Shown here in pieces: positions 1 through 6,333 of a stretch of 16,328 nucleotides of DNA. The position numbers and the translations under genes were made by a program. Origin of the DNA: DATHWB01 sp046565785 (lineage in GTDB: Bacteria > Actinomycetota > Acidimicrobiia > Spongiisociales > ZC4RG35); NCBI GenBank assembly GCA_046565785.1, contig JBKHXZ010000218.1:1-16328 (forward strand), in the 5' to 3' direction. How positions within the stretch are numbered: the first letter of the stretch is position 1; each line of letters begins with the position of its first letter. The notes below the pieces were generated by a model that did no database searches, was not told the DNA's origin, and worked only from the letters and a program-made list of their open reading frames with translations.

Positions 1-252
1 GGGGCAACCACCTTCGGGCTGGTAGCCGAGGTGGACGGATCCGAGTCGTTCGTCTTCGAATGCTCCGTCGACGGGTCGAGCTGGACCCCGGTGCAGACGG
101 TGGCGGGGCCTGTGTCCGGGACGGTGACGTTCCCATGTTCGACGGCGGCCTCGAGCGTGTTCATCCGGGTGACCGACACCAACCGCGCCAAAGGCGACTC
201 GGTGTTGAGTTCCATCGCCGTCGACTGGCTCTACCTGACAGGCGGCCCCTGA
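1..252 (+). CDS. C-terminal end of a probable secreted beta-sandwich (carbohydrate-binding-like) protein, 5' partial
   Basis: The frame is open from base 1 to a TGA at 250-252, so this is the last 83 codons of a gene that begins outside the window. A GTG at 31 could be called as a start, but nothing favours it over a continuation from upstream. The residues alternate in short beta-strand-like runs (SFVFECSVDG, TVTFPC, SVFIRVTDTNR) and end in a strand-like IAVDWLYLTGG. That pattern resembles the terminal domain of extracellular enzymes and adhesins with discoidin/CBM-like folds. The two cysteines, in FECS and FPCS, could form a disulfide, which would fit a location outside the cytoplasm. The family assignment is inference from composition and pattern, and the role of the full protein cannot be stated. 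Confidence 0.55.
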   Translation, partial: GATTFGLVAEVDGSESFVFECSVDGSSWTPVQTVAGPVSGTVTFPCSTAASSVFIRVTDTNRAKGDSVLSSIAVDWLYLTGGP

Positions 253-310
253 GGCGCTGCCGCTCGGTGAGGTGTCGAAGGCGGCGAGCCGATCCCCGTA
301 GCGGGTGCTG

Positions 311-334
311 ACCCCTCTTCTCGTGGGGTTCTTC
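311..334 (+). terminator. possible weak terminator after the first gene
   Basis: ACCCC (311-315) can pair with GGGGT (325-329) over a 9-nt loop, followed by a pyrimidine-rich TCTTC rather than a clean U-tract. It lies about 60 bp after the stop of the partial gene and before the toxin-antitoxin pair, where a terminator is expected. The short stem and poor tail make it weak. Confidence 0.3.
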
Positions 335-378
335 GATGGATACGTGGATCCCAGCCGAACACGACGTGGAGGACGAAC

Positions 379-717
379 GTGGTTGAGCGAACGAGATGGA
401 ACGAACTGAAGGGCAGGCGTCAAACTCTTGCATGTCGGAGGGGGTATCTCGAAGCGGAGGTTGCCTTCAGGCTGGGTGCGCGAGTGAGGGCCGAACGTGA
501 AGGTCTCGAAATGACCCAGGCGGAACTCGCCGCGCGGATGAGTACGACCCAGCCGAGCATCGCCCGTCTCGAGGCTGGCGGGGTGACACCGAGCATCGAC
601 ACCCTCCAGCGCGCCGCAGACGCGCTGGGGCTCGAACTCGTCGCGGTTGCCGCCGACGACGAGTTGGCCGCGGAGTTGAAAGGCGACCTGACCGAACCGC
701 TCGACGAGTCGCTCTGA
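379..717 (+). CDS. XRE-family HTH antitoxin (HigA-like), first gene of a TA pair
   Basis: 112 aa. The start is GTG at 379, chosen because a strong GGAGGA (368-373) lies 5 nt upstream. A single lambda-repressor-type HTH spans about residues 34-88: RVRAEREGLEMTQAELAARM is followed by the recognition-helix stretch STTQPSIARLEAG and the closing helices PSIDTLQRAADALG. The N-terminal segment RGYLEAEVAFRLG is typical of antitoxins paired with RelE/HigB-like toxins. The C-terminus is acidic (residues 93-112, rich in D/E), as expected of a toxin-neutralising tail. The presumed toxin starts 6 bp after the stop, so the genes are co-transcribed in antitoxin-first order. By family knowledge it would bind its own promoter; the short imperfect palindrome GGAT-N6-ATCC near 338-351 could be an operator, but this is inference. 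Confidence 0.8.
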   Translation: MVERTRWNELKGRRQTLACRRGYLEAEVAFRLGARVRAEREGLEMTQAELAARMSTTQPSIARLEAGGVTPSIDTLQRAADALGLELVAVAADDELAAELKGDLTEPLDESL

Positions 718-723
718 ACATTC

Positions 724-1047
724 ATGGCGGCCCGACCGACGCGGTGGGCGGTCAAACCGGCTAGCGCTCGAGCCAAGAAGGAGTGGGAGGGAGCCAAGGC
801 TCGCGAGCCTGATCTGATGGCCGCCGAACTCGAACGCCTCACACACCGTCCGCTCGAGCGGGGCAACCCGAGGAGGACCGGACCACTCAAAGGCAGTCTC
901 GCTTGGCGACGGGTGGGCGACCGGCGGCTCCCGCAATGCCAGCACGAACTCACCGGCGCCGCCAGGCTCTGGTATTGCGTTGATAAGGATGCCCGGATCA
1001 TCTGGGTCACCAAGGTGTCGCTTTCGCATCCGCATGAGACCGACTGA
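724..1047 (+). CDS. RelE/HigB-like toxin of a type II TA system
   Basis: 107 aa, starting at an ATG 6 bp after the antitoxin stop. No Shine-Dalgarno is obvious, so translation is probably coupled. Residues 6-40 (WAVKPASARAKKEWEGAKAREPDLMAAELERL) form the N-terminal helical part. They are followed by the basic beta-core with RRTGPLKGSLAWRRVGDRRLPQCQHELTGAARLWYCVD and IIWVTKVSLSHPHETD. This matches the size and layout of RelE/ParE-superfamily toxins, in particular the actinobacterial subgroup with 'KGSL...R.V....LPQ.QHELTGA.R.WY'. Family members are usually ribosome-dependent mRNA interferases. The basic residues near R50-R71 and H100 would be candidates for RNA contact, but catalysis cannot be proven from sequence. 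The gene converges on the histidine kinase, with 59 bp between their stops and no clear terminator there. Confidence 0.75.
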   Translation: MAARPTRWAVKPASARAKKEWEGAKAREPDLMAAELERLTHRPLERGNPRRTGPLKGSLAWRRVGDRRLPQCQHELTGAARLWYCVDKDARIIWVTKVSLSHPHETD

Positions 1048-1106
1048 AGCGACGAGGCACAGCGGGTCTCGCAGTCGACCTCGACGCGTTCGTCCGCCGA
1101 CGCTCC

Positions 1107-2639
1107 TCAGCTCACCGGGAGGCGGTTGTCGACTCGGGCGATGGGGAGGGCCAGGTCGAAGGCGGTGAGGCCGTTGTGGCGGCGATAGTTGAGGCTGCCG
1201 CCCATCGCACGGGCCAGGCTGGCGCTCACATACAAGCCCAGACCCACACTGGGCAGCGCCTGGGAGGTTTTGGCGATCGACGCGAACGGTTGGAAGATCC
1301 GCTCCACGTCCTCCGGTGACACGCCGTCACCGTCGTCCACCACGCTCAACACGATCGCATCCGGCAGCCGGCGAGACTCGACCGACACGTTCGGCCCCCC
1401 GTACTTGCAGGCGTTCACCACCAGGTTGCGGATGATCTGAGTGGCCCGGCCCGGGTCGGCCAGCCACGCCCGGTCGTCGTCGAACCCGACTTCGATACTG
1501 CGGCGCAGTTCGCCGGGAATCGAAGCCAACGCCCGGTCGGTCACCTCCCGCACCCCCACCCGGGTGATGTCCAGATGCAGCGTCTCGATGTCCGCCCGGG
1601 AACCCACCAACAGGTCCTTCACCAGGGCCGAGACCTCCATCGACTGTTCGGAGATCTGCCGCACCATGTCCCGGGCCTCCTCGTCGGTCAACTCGTCCCA
1701 GGCTTCCTCCAGCATCTCCGCATAGCCCACCACTGCGGTGAGCGGGGTGCGGATCTCGTGGCTGACCGAGGCGATGAACTGTTCCCGGGCCTTGTTCATC
1801 CGATCGTTGTCGGCCACCTCGTCCCGCAGCTTGCGGCGGGCGACGATCCCAGCGGAGATCAGCATGCCCATCAGCACGAAGGCGAGGGTGATCAGCAGCC
1901 CCAGCGGGACGATCAGGTCGTTCGGATACAGATCGGGGGAGCGGGCGATCACCGTCAACGCCCACAGCTTGTCCCCGAACTCGACGTTCAGGTTGCGGAA
2001 CTCGGCGTCCGGCGGGTTGAGCTGGGTGGAATGGTCCAGGTCAACCGCCACCTGTGCGAGGAGATCTGGGGGAAGGTCGCGGGCTAGCTCGTCTGCCGAG
2101 ACGATCGCAAACGCCGGACCACCCTCGTGATCGTGAGGGTTCACGAGCAGCGACGAGTAGCTCGACACGCCGGGAAGGGAGATGAACGGCGTTGCGGTCA
2201 GCTCGTTGGTCTCCATTGCCCGGGAAATGGCCTGGCGGGTATCCCGCCGAGCCGCCAGGTCGAAACCCCGCCATTCCACCCCCGGCAGGTCGGAGTGGAA
2301 GAGGTCCACCAGGTAGTGGTCGCCGACCACTTTCACCGTGCCCCAACCCACCACCCCGGCCACGTTTTCGGCCTCCTGGACGAAATGGAGGAACTGATCT
2401 TGGGTGAGGTCCGGCTGCACCTCCTGCAGGGAGCGGGCGCCGTGCAGCAGGTGGACCACGTTGTCCAGTTCGCTTTCGATGGCGAATTTCACCGATGCCG
2501 CCACCGAATCGAAACGTTCGGCCTTGGCGGCTGCCTCGGCGCCGGCGACGCCGAAAGTGAAGAGGGTGCCGGTCACGGCGATGGCGGTCGCCACCATGTA
2601 CGCGACCGGACCGAAGCGGTGCTGCCTCCTCTTTGCCAT
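1107..2639 (-). CDS. membrane-bound sensor histidine kinase with CHASE-like extracellular domain
   Basis: 510 aa, ATG at 2639. TM1 lies at about residues 11-33 and TM2 at about 242-267, enclosing an extracytoplasmic domain of about 205 residues. The domain contains VEWRGFDLAARRDTRQAISRAMETNELTATPFISL (121-155), which is CHASE-like (a ligand-sensing domain class). The cytoplasmic part has an H-box SHEIRTPLT with the phospho-acceptor His294, an N-box NLVVNACKYG (405-414), a G1 box VDDGDGV (434-440), an F-box RIFQPF (447-452) and a G2 box VGLGLYVS (465-472), so the kinase core is complete. By family knowledge it autophosphorylates on His294 and passes the phosphate to a response regulator. None is adjacent (the neighbours are a TA toxin and divergent uvrC), so it is an orphan kinase whose partner and signal are unknown. 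Confidence 0.9.
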   Translation of the reverse strand: MAKRRQHRFGPVAYMVATAIAVTGTLFTFGVAGAEAAAKAERFDSVAASVKFAIESELDNVVHLLHGARSLQEVQPDLTQDQFLHFVQEAENVAGVVGWGTVKVVGDHYLVDLFHSDLPGVEWRGFDLAARRDTRQAISRAMETNELTATPFISLPGVSSYSSLLVNPHDHEGGPAFAIVSADELARDLPPDLLAQVAVDLDHSTQLNPPDAEFRNLNVEFGDKLWALTVIARSPDLYPNDLIVPLGLLITLAFVLMGMLISAGIVARRKLRDEVADNDRMNKAREQFIASVSHEIRTPLTAVVGYAEMLEEAWDELTDEEARDMVRQISEQSMEVSALVKDLLVGSRADIETLHLDITRVGVREVTDRALASIPGELRRSIEVGFDDDRAWLADPGRATQIIRNLVVNACKYGGPNVSVESRRLPDAIVLSVVDDGDGVSPEDVERIFQPFASIAKTSQALPSVGLGLYVSASLARAMGGSLNYRRHNGLTAFDLALPIARVDNRLPVS

Positions 2640-2676
2640 GCAATCGGTTTCGGCAGGAAACCGGTGTCACTGAAGC

Positions 2677-2690
2677 CGAACGCGTGTCCG
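2677..2690 (+). promoter_or_regulatory. near-consensus LexA (SOS) box upstream of uvrC
   Basis: The 14-mer CGAACGCGTGTCCG matches the Gram-positive/actinobacterial LexA consensus CGAACRNRYGTTYG at 13 of 14 positions (the second T of GTT is C). It is near-palindromic and sits 15 bp before the uvrC ATG and 37 bp before the kinase ATG, in the 66-bp divergent gap. uvrC is a nucleotide-excision repair gene, so SOS control is plausible. Binding is inferred from the match alone. Confidence 0.55.
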
Positions 2691-2705
2691 CACAGAACGA
2701 CCAAC

Positions 2706-4541
2706 ATGGGGTCTGTGCGACGACCACCCACCGCCGAAATCCCCGACCAGCCGGGGGCGTACCTGTTCCGAGATCGGCACGGGCGGGTGATCTACGTCGG
2801 CAAGGCCAAGTCGCTGCGCAAACGGGTCTCCTCGTACTTCTCCCGGGACCTCCACCCTCGCACCCAGACCATGGTCGAAGCCGCCGACAGCGTGGAATGG
2901 ATCATCTCCGATTCCGAAGTGTCGGCATTGATGCTCGAGTACTCGCTGATCAAAGAACACCGGCCCCGGTTCAACATCAAACTGCGGGACGACAAGTCCT
3001 ACCCGTACCTGGCGATCACCCGCACCGACGAATGGCCCCGGGCCCGGGTGATGCGGGGCAAGAAACGGAAAGGCAACGAATACTTCGGGCCCTACGCCCA
3101 CACCTACGCCATCCGCAAAACCCTCGACCTGCTGTTGCGCACCTTCCCCGTGCGCACCTGTTCGGACGGGGTGTTCCGCCGCCAGCAGGCCCAGGGGCGG
3201 CCGTGTCTGCTGTTCCACATCGAAAAATGCGCCGGGCCGTGTGTGGGGGAGGTGACGGCTGCTGAGTATTCCGAGCTGGTCGACGGGCTCGCCGACTTCC
3301 TGCGGGGCAACACCGAAGGGGTGGTCGAAGACCTGCGGGACCGGATGTGGGAGTCGGCCGAACGGCAGGAATACGAGCTGGCCGCCCGCTACCGCGACCG
3401 GATCGGCGACCTGGAACGGGCAGTGGAACGCCAAGAGATCGTCACCGAACGGCCCGAAGACTTCGACCTGATCGCCATGCACGGAGACGACCTGGAGACC
3501 GCCGTGCAGGTGCTGATGGTGCGCCGAGGACGGGTGGTGGGACGGCTGGGCACCGTGGTCGACCGGGTGGAGGACCTCACCGACCCCGAACTGATGGGTG
3601 AGGTGATCCGGGAGCTGTACTTGGAGGAGACCCCGCCCCGGCTGGTGGTGGTGGCGCTGGAACCGCCAGAGGTGGCGGCAATCGAAGCCTGGCTGACCGA
3701 ACGGCGCGGGTCACGGGTCGAAGTGCGGATGCCGCAGCGGGGCACCAAACGGCGGCTGATCGACACGGTCACCGTCAACGCCCGCGAAGCATTCGGGCGG
3801 CATCGGCTCAAGCGTCAGTCCGACCACAACGCCCGGGCCAGGGCGCTGCGCTCACTGCAGGAAGTGCTCGGGTTGGAAGACGCCCCGTTGCGGATCGAGG
3901 CCTACGACATCTCCACCCTGCAAGGCACCAACACGGTGTCGTCGATGGTGGTGATGGAAGACGCCGTGCCCAAACGGAACGAGTACCGGAGGTTCAAGAT
4001 CCGCACCGTCGACGGCCAGGACGACTTCGCCTCGATGGAAGAGACGCTGCGCCGACGGTTCACCGCGTACTTGCGGGAGAAGCGCAAGCCGGTCGACGAG
4101 CAGGGCAAGTTCTCCTATCCGCCGTCGCTGATCCTGATCGACGGGGGGCCGGGTCAGCTGGGAAGGGCGGAGAAGGTGCTGGACGAGCTGAACTTGGACA
4201 TTCCGGCCATCGGCCTCGCCAAGCGGATGGAAGAGGTGTACCTGCCCGGCCAGCCCGACCCGATCCGCATCCCCCGAGACGCCGAAGCGTTGTACCTGCT
4301 GCAGCAGATCCGAGACGAAGCCCACCGCTTCGCCATCACCTACCACCGGTCGCTGCGGTCAAAGTCGATGGTCGACTCGATTCTCGACGAGGTGCCGGGG
4401 GTGGGACCGGGACGCAAGAAGGCGCTGGTCAGCCGGTTCGGCTCGGTCAAGAAGATGCGAGAAGCAACGGTGGACGAACTGGCGGAAGTAGTCCCGTCGC
4501 CAGTTGCCCAGTCGGTGTGGGACGCCCTCCACACGGGGTAG
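2706..4541 (+). CDS. uvrC: UvrABC excinuclease subunit C
   Basis: 611 aa, the usual UvrC length. The GIY-YIG endonuclease domain spans about residues 13-92: GAYL at 17-20, YVGK at 30-33, catalytic Glu78 in LEYSLIKE, and N90. It makes the 3' incision. A UVR domain for UvrB contact lies at about 205-240. The C-terminal RNase H-like nuclease shows D401 (EAYDIS), D479 (LIDGGPGQL) and H540 (RDEAHRFAI), and makes the 5' incision. A tandem HhH DNA-binding region follows (VPGVGPGRKKALVSRFGS, about 563-580, plus the following helices). The ATG at 2706 is preferred because the family begins about 15 residues before the PGAY motif; a far-upstream extension would run antisense through the kinase gene. 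No good Shine-Dalgarno is seen. A terminator follows at 4557-4581. This is cytoplasmic DNA repair with UvrA and UvrB, probably under SOS control. Confidence 0.97.
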   Translation: MGSVRRPPTAEIPDQPGAYLFRDRHGRVIYVGKAKSLRKRVSSYFSRDLHPRTQTMVEAADSVEWIISDSEVSALMLEYSLIKEHRPRFNIKLRDDKSYPYLAITRTDEWPRARVMRGKKRKGNEYFGPYAHTYAIRKTLDLLLRTFPVRTCSDGVFRRQQAQGRPCLLFHIEKCAGPCVGEVTAAEYSELVDGLADFLRGNTEGVVEDLRDRMWESAERQEYELAARYRDRIGDLERAVERQEIVTERPEDFDLIAMHGDDLETAVQVLMVRRGRVVGRLGTVVDRVEDLTDPELMGEVIRELYLEETPPRLVVVALEPPEVAAIEAWLTERRGSRVEVRMPQRGTKRRLIDTVTVNAREAFGRHRLKRQSDHNARARALRSLQEVLGLEDAPLRIEAYDISTLQGTNTVSSMVVMEDAVPKRNEYRRFKIRTVDGQDDFASMEETLRRRFTAYLREKRKPVDEQGKFSYPPSLILIDGGPGQLGRAEKVLDELNLDIPAIGLAKRMEEVYLPGQPDPIRIPRDAEALYLLQQIRDEAHRFAITYHRSLRSKSMVDSILDEVPGVGPGRKKALVSRFGSVKKMREATVDELAEVVPSPVAQSVWDALHTG

Positions 4542-4556
4542 GTGGCGTCGGTTCGC

Positions 4557-4581
4557 CCCGGCGCCGCCGACCGGGCTTTTT
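4557..4581 (+). terminator. Rho-independent terminator of uvrC
   Basis: CCCGG (4557-4561) pairs with CCGGG (4571-4575) across a 9-nt loop and is followed directly by CTTTTT. It lies 15 bp after the uvrC stop. Its U-tract is also the outer end of the left inverted repeat of the antitoxin islet. Confidence 0.65.
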
Positions 4582-4614
4582 AGCGCAGGAATGGTGCAGG
4601 AATGCACCTTATGG
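4576..4614 (+). repeat. left arm of a 39-bp inverted repeat flanking the solitary antitoxin genes
   Basis: This 39-bp segment, read rightward, matches 5440-5402 read leftward at 34 of 39 positions with no gaps. Shared blocks are CTTTTTAGCGCAG, ATGGTGCAG, TGCACCTT and TGG. Weaker similarity (about 13 of 21) continues further inward, and GACCGG lies just outside both arms with a 1-nt offset. The arm holds its own palindrome, GGTGCA-GGAA-TGCACC (4593-4608). Both arms point into the islet, as terminal inverted repeats of a small mobile element would. No target-site duplication is obvious. Confidence 0.75.
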
Positions 4615-4656
4615 GGGTAGAGAAGCGGGGGCGTGAGCTCGACGTGTGCAGGTTTG

Positions 4657-4935
4657 CTACGAGGTGCGGCTGGTGGCGGCGAGGGGAACGATCTCGGCCA
4701 GGGTCTCCGCGAGCGCCTCGGCATGGACTTCCAGGTCATAGCGAGTCTGGAGGTTCAGCCAGAAGCGGTCGCTCGTCCCGAAGTACTTGGCCAGTCGGAG
4801 TGCGGTGTCGGAGGTGATACGACCCTTACCGTGAACGATCTCGTTGATCCTCCGGGGCGGGACCTGGATTTCGACCGCGAGGCGATGCTGTGTCACCCCT
4901 AGCGGTCTAGGCGACCTCGACGTGCCGAGCCTCAT
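4657..4935 (-). CDS. HigA/VapI-type HTH antitoxin-like protein with an atypical N-terminus, no toxin partner
   Basis: 92 aa. From residue 12 on it is a clear HigA-family core: PLGVTQHRLA, VPPRRINEIVHGKGRITSDTALRLAKYFGTSDRFWLNLQTRYDLEVHAEAL. What is missing is the front end: HigA proteins normally begin with an HPGE-x-L-x-EEFL stretch before 'PLG(V/L)', whereas here it reads MRLGTSRSPR. The ATG overlaps the stop of the upstream HTH gene (TGATG, minus strand), so it is translationally coupled to that gene rather than to a higB toxin. No HigB-like reading frame lies on either side. I infer a recombined or decaying antitoxin that may still bind DNA; it could also be a regulator that has escaped its toxin. 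Confidence 0.75.
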   Translation of the reverse strand: MRLGTSRSPRPLGVTQHRLAVEIQVPPRRINEIVHGKGRITSDTALRLAKYFGTSDRFWLNLQTRYDLEVHAEALAETLAEIVPLAATSRTS

Positions 4936-5183
4936 CAGGACGCATGGCGAGTCACCGGTTGGACCGTCACGGCCATCCCCAACGCTTGACAGACCGCAAT
5001 CACTGTGCGCAGCGATGTGCCGCCGGTGCCGCGTTCGAGTTCGGAGATCGATCGGCGGTTAACGCCCACCAGGTCGGCGAGATCCTGCTGAGTCAGATGC
5101 AGCGACTTGCGTCTTCGCCGGATCGCCTGCCCGAGTTCGGTAGCTGTCATGTCCATCGTCCCGATGCGCGGTATATGCAACAT
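4935..5183 (-). CDS. HipB-like XRE-family HTH protein, no HipA partner
   Basis: 82 aa from the ATG at 5183 (GGGA 5 nt upstream). Internal ATGs at 5156 and 5150 would give 73- or 71-aa products, closer to the family's usual N-terminus (M-T-A-T-E-L-G), so the start is uncertain. The HTH is plain: ELGQAIRRRRKSLHLTQQDLADLVGVNRRSISELERG, then TSLRTVIAVCQALGMAVTV, typical of small HipB/y4mF antitoxins. Those are normally followed by hipA kinase, but here the downstream gene is a HigA-like fragment overlapping the stop (TGATG). A -10-like TATAAC and a perfect inverted repeat lie upstream (5210-5242), suggesting autorepression. It is one of two toxin-less antitoxins inside an inverted-repeat-bounded islet. 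Confidence 0.8.
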   Translation of the reverse strand: MLHIPRIGTMDMTATELGQAIRRRRKSLHLTQQDLADLVGVNRRSISELERGTGGTSLRTVIAVCQALGMAVTVQPVTRHAS

Positions 5184-5209
5184 GCTGGTCCCGTAGCCGC
5201 ACTCAAGAG

Positions 5210-5242
5210 GTTATAGAGCGTAAATGCGCGCAAAAACGCGCA
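5210..5242 (-). promoter_or_regulatory. putative promoter and operator of the two-gene antitoxin operon
   Basis: On the minus strand a -10-like TATAAC occupies 5215-5210. Just upstream is a perfect inverted repeat, TGCGCG-N6-CGCGCA (5225-5242, A-rich spacer), covering where a -35 box would fall; no good -35 hexamer is seen. An operator overlapping the promoter is what an autorepressing HTH antitoxin would use. The assignment is inference. Confidence 0.45.
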
Positions 5243-5401
5243 ATGGCGGTGCTCAGGCGCTCCCACCATCCCGGAACGGCACAGATGCGAGGAATTCCGC
5301 GCACTGGCTGTCGGTGACCTCGCAGCGCAAGAAACGCGGCGGGAACGTGCGCGTTGGAGGTAGAGAAACACGGCCCGAGCGTCCCTCCCCGTTCTGGACG
5401 A

Positions 5402-5440
5402 CCAGAAGGTGCAGTTCTGCACCATCTCTGCGCTAAAAAG
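5402..5440 (-). repeat. right arm of the 39-bp inverted repeat flanking the solitary antitoxin genes
   Basis: This is the inverted copy of 4576-4614 (34 of 39 identical). It contains a cleaner palindrome than the left arm, GGTGCAG-TT-CTGCACC (5408-5423), and ends 29 bp before the rapZ ATG, so it may overlap the promoter zone of the rapZ-glycolysis operon. Between this arm and the HipB-like gene (5243-5401) I see no convincing gene or toxin remnant. Confidence 0.75.
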
Positions 5441-5469
5441 CCGGTCCGGGGGCGGGTAGCGTTGGGGGG

Positions 5470-6333
5470 ATGGGAGAGGTGACCAGTCCGCAGGTGCTCG
5501 TCCTCACCGGCATGTCCGGGGCGGGGCGGTCGACCGCCGCCAAAGTGCTGGAAGACCTCGGCTTCACCGTCATCGACAACCTCCCCCCACAGCTCATCAC
5601 CGGGGCGGTCGACCATCACGGGGTCACCGAAGGCCGCCGCAAACTGGCGATCGTGATCGACTCCCGGGGCGGACTGCCGGTCGACGCCATCCGCACCGCC
5701 ATCCGCGACCTCGAACAGCAGGGGATCCGCACCCGGCTGCTGTTCCTCGACGCAGACGACCAGGCGATCATCCGCCGCTACGAAGAGAACCGGCGGCCTC
5801 ACCCGCTGCAGAAAGGATCCCTGGTCGAAGCGATCGCCGCCGAACGAGACCTGCTCGACCCCCTTCGAGAAGTCTCCGACACGGTGATCGACACCACCGA
5901 CCTCAACGTCCACCAGCTGCGGGAACGCATCGACGACCAGTTCTCCGAAGGCACCCACCGCCCCATGCGGGTATCGGTCACCTCGTTCGGTTTCAAACAC
6001 GGCACCCCGCGGGACACCGACATCATGTTCGACGTCCGTTTCCTTCCCAACCCACACTGGGTGCCCGAACTCCGTCCCTACCGCGGCACCGATCAGCCGG
6101 TCGCCGACTACGTCCTGTCATCCGACGACGCCCGCGAATTCCTGGAACGGGTCGAAGACCTGCTCGACTTCCTCATTCCCCGCTTCGAAGCCGAAGGCAA
6201 GTCGTACCTGACCATCGGCATCGGCTGCACCGGCGGGCATCACCGGTCGGTCGCCCTGGCTGAAGAGATCGGCCGGTGGCTGGTGAAAAACGACATCGAC
6301 GCTCGGGTACGGCACCGCGACATCGAGAAATGA
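5470..6333 (+). CDS. rapZ: RapZ/YvcJ family nucleotide-binding protein
   Basis: 287 aa. The N-terminal P-loop is GMSGAGRS (14-21), with Arg replacing the usual Walker A lysine, as is normal for actinobacterial homologues. A Walker B-like LLFLDADD lies at 90-97. The conserved DTVIDTTDLNVHQLR (137-151) leads into the C-terminal domain, with SFGFKHGTPRDTDIMFDVRFLPNPHW (172-197) and IGIGCTGGHHRSVALAEE (249-266). In E. coli RapZ senses glucosamine-6-phosphate and controls GlmS through an RNA; in Gram-positives the homologue binds nucleotides and its RNA role is less clear. It is the first gene of a five-gene operon: its TGA overlaps the yvcK ATG (ATGA). A TAGCGT at 5457-5462 could be a -10 placing the transcript start at or next to the ATG (leaderless), but its -35 is poor. 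Confidence 0.95.
   Translation: MGEVTSPQVLVLTGMSGAGRSTAAKVLEDLGFTVIDNLPPQLITGAVDHHGVTEGRRKLAIVIDSRGGLPVDAIRTAIRDLEQQGIRTRLLFLDADDQAIIRRYEENRRPHPLQKGSLVEAIAAERDLLDPLREVSDTVIDTTDLNVHQLRERIDDQFSEGTHRPMRVSVTSFGFKHGTPRDTDIMFDVRFLPNPHWVPELRPYRGTDQPVADYVLSSDDAREFLERVEDLLDFLIPRFEAEGKSYLTIGIGCTGGHHRSVALAEEIGRWLVKNDIDARVRHRDIEK

Noticed and set aside
2127..2705. In-frame upstream extension of uvrC (193 extra codons)
   Set aside because: It runs antisense through the histidine kinase gene, has no UvrC similarity, and UvrC normally begins about 15 residues before the PGAY motif, i.e. at 2706.
2664..2705. Alternative GTG start of uvrC at 2664
   Set aside because: Only a weak AGGA precedes it, it would place the LexA-like box inside the coding region, and ATG 2706 gives the normal length.
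5243..5401. Possible toxin gene upstream of the HipB-like gene
   Set aside because: No HigB-, HipA- or RelE-like residues appear in any frame of this stretch, and the open frames crossing it are unremarkable.
4576..5440. CRISPR array or insertion sequence between uvrC and rapZ
   Set aside because: There are only two repeat copies, in inverted orientation, no spacers, and no transposase gene; a non-autonomous element or regulatory repeat fits better.
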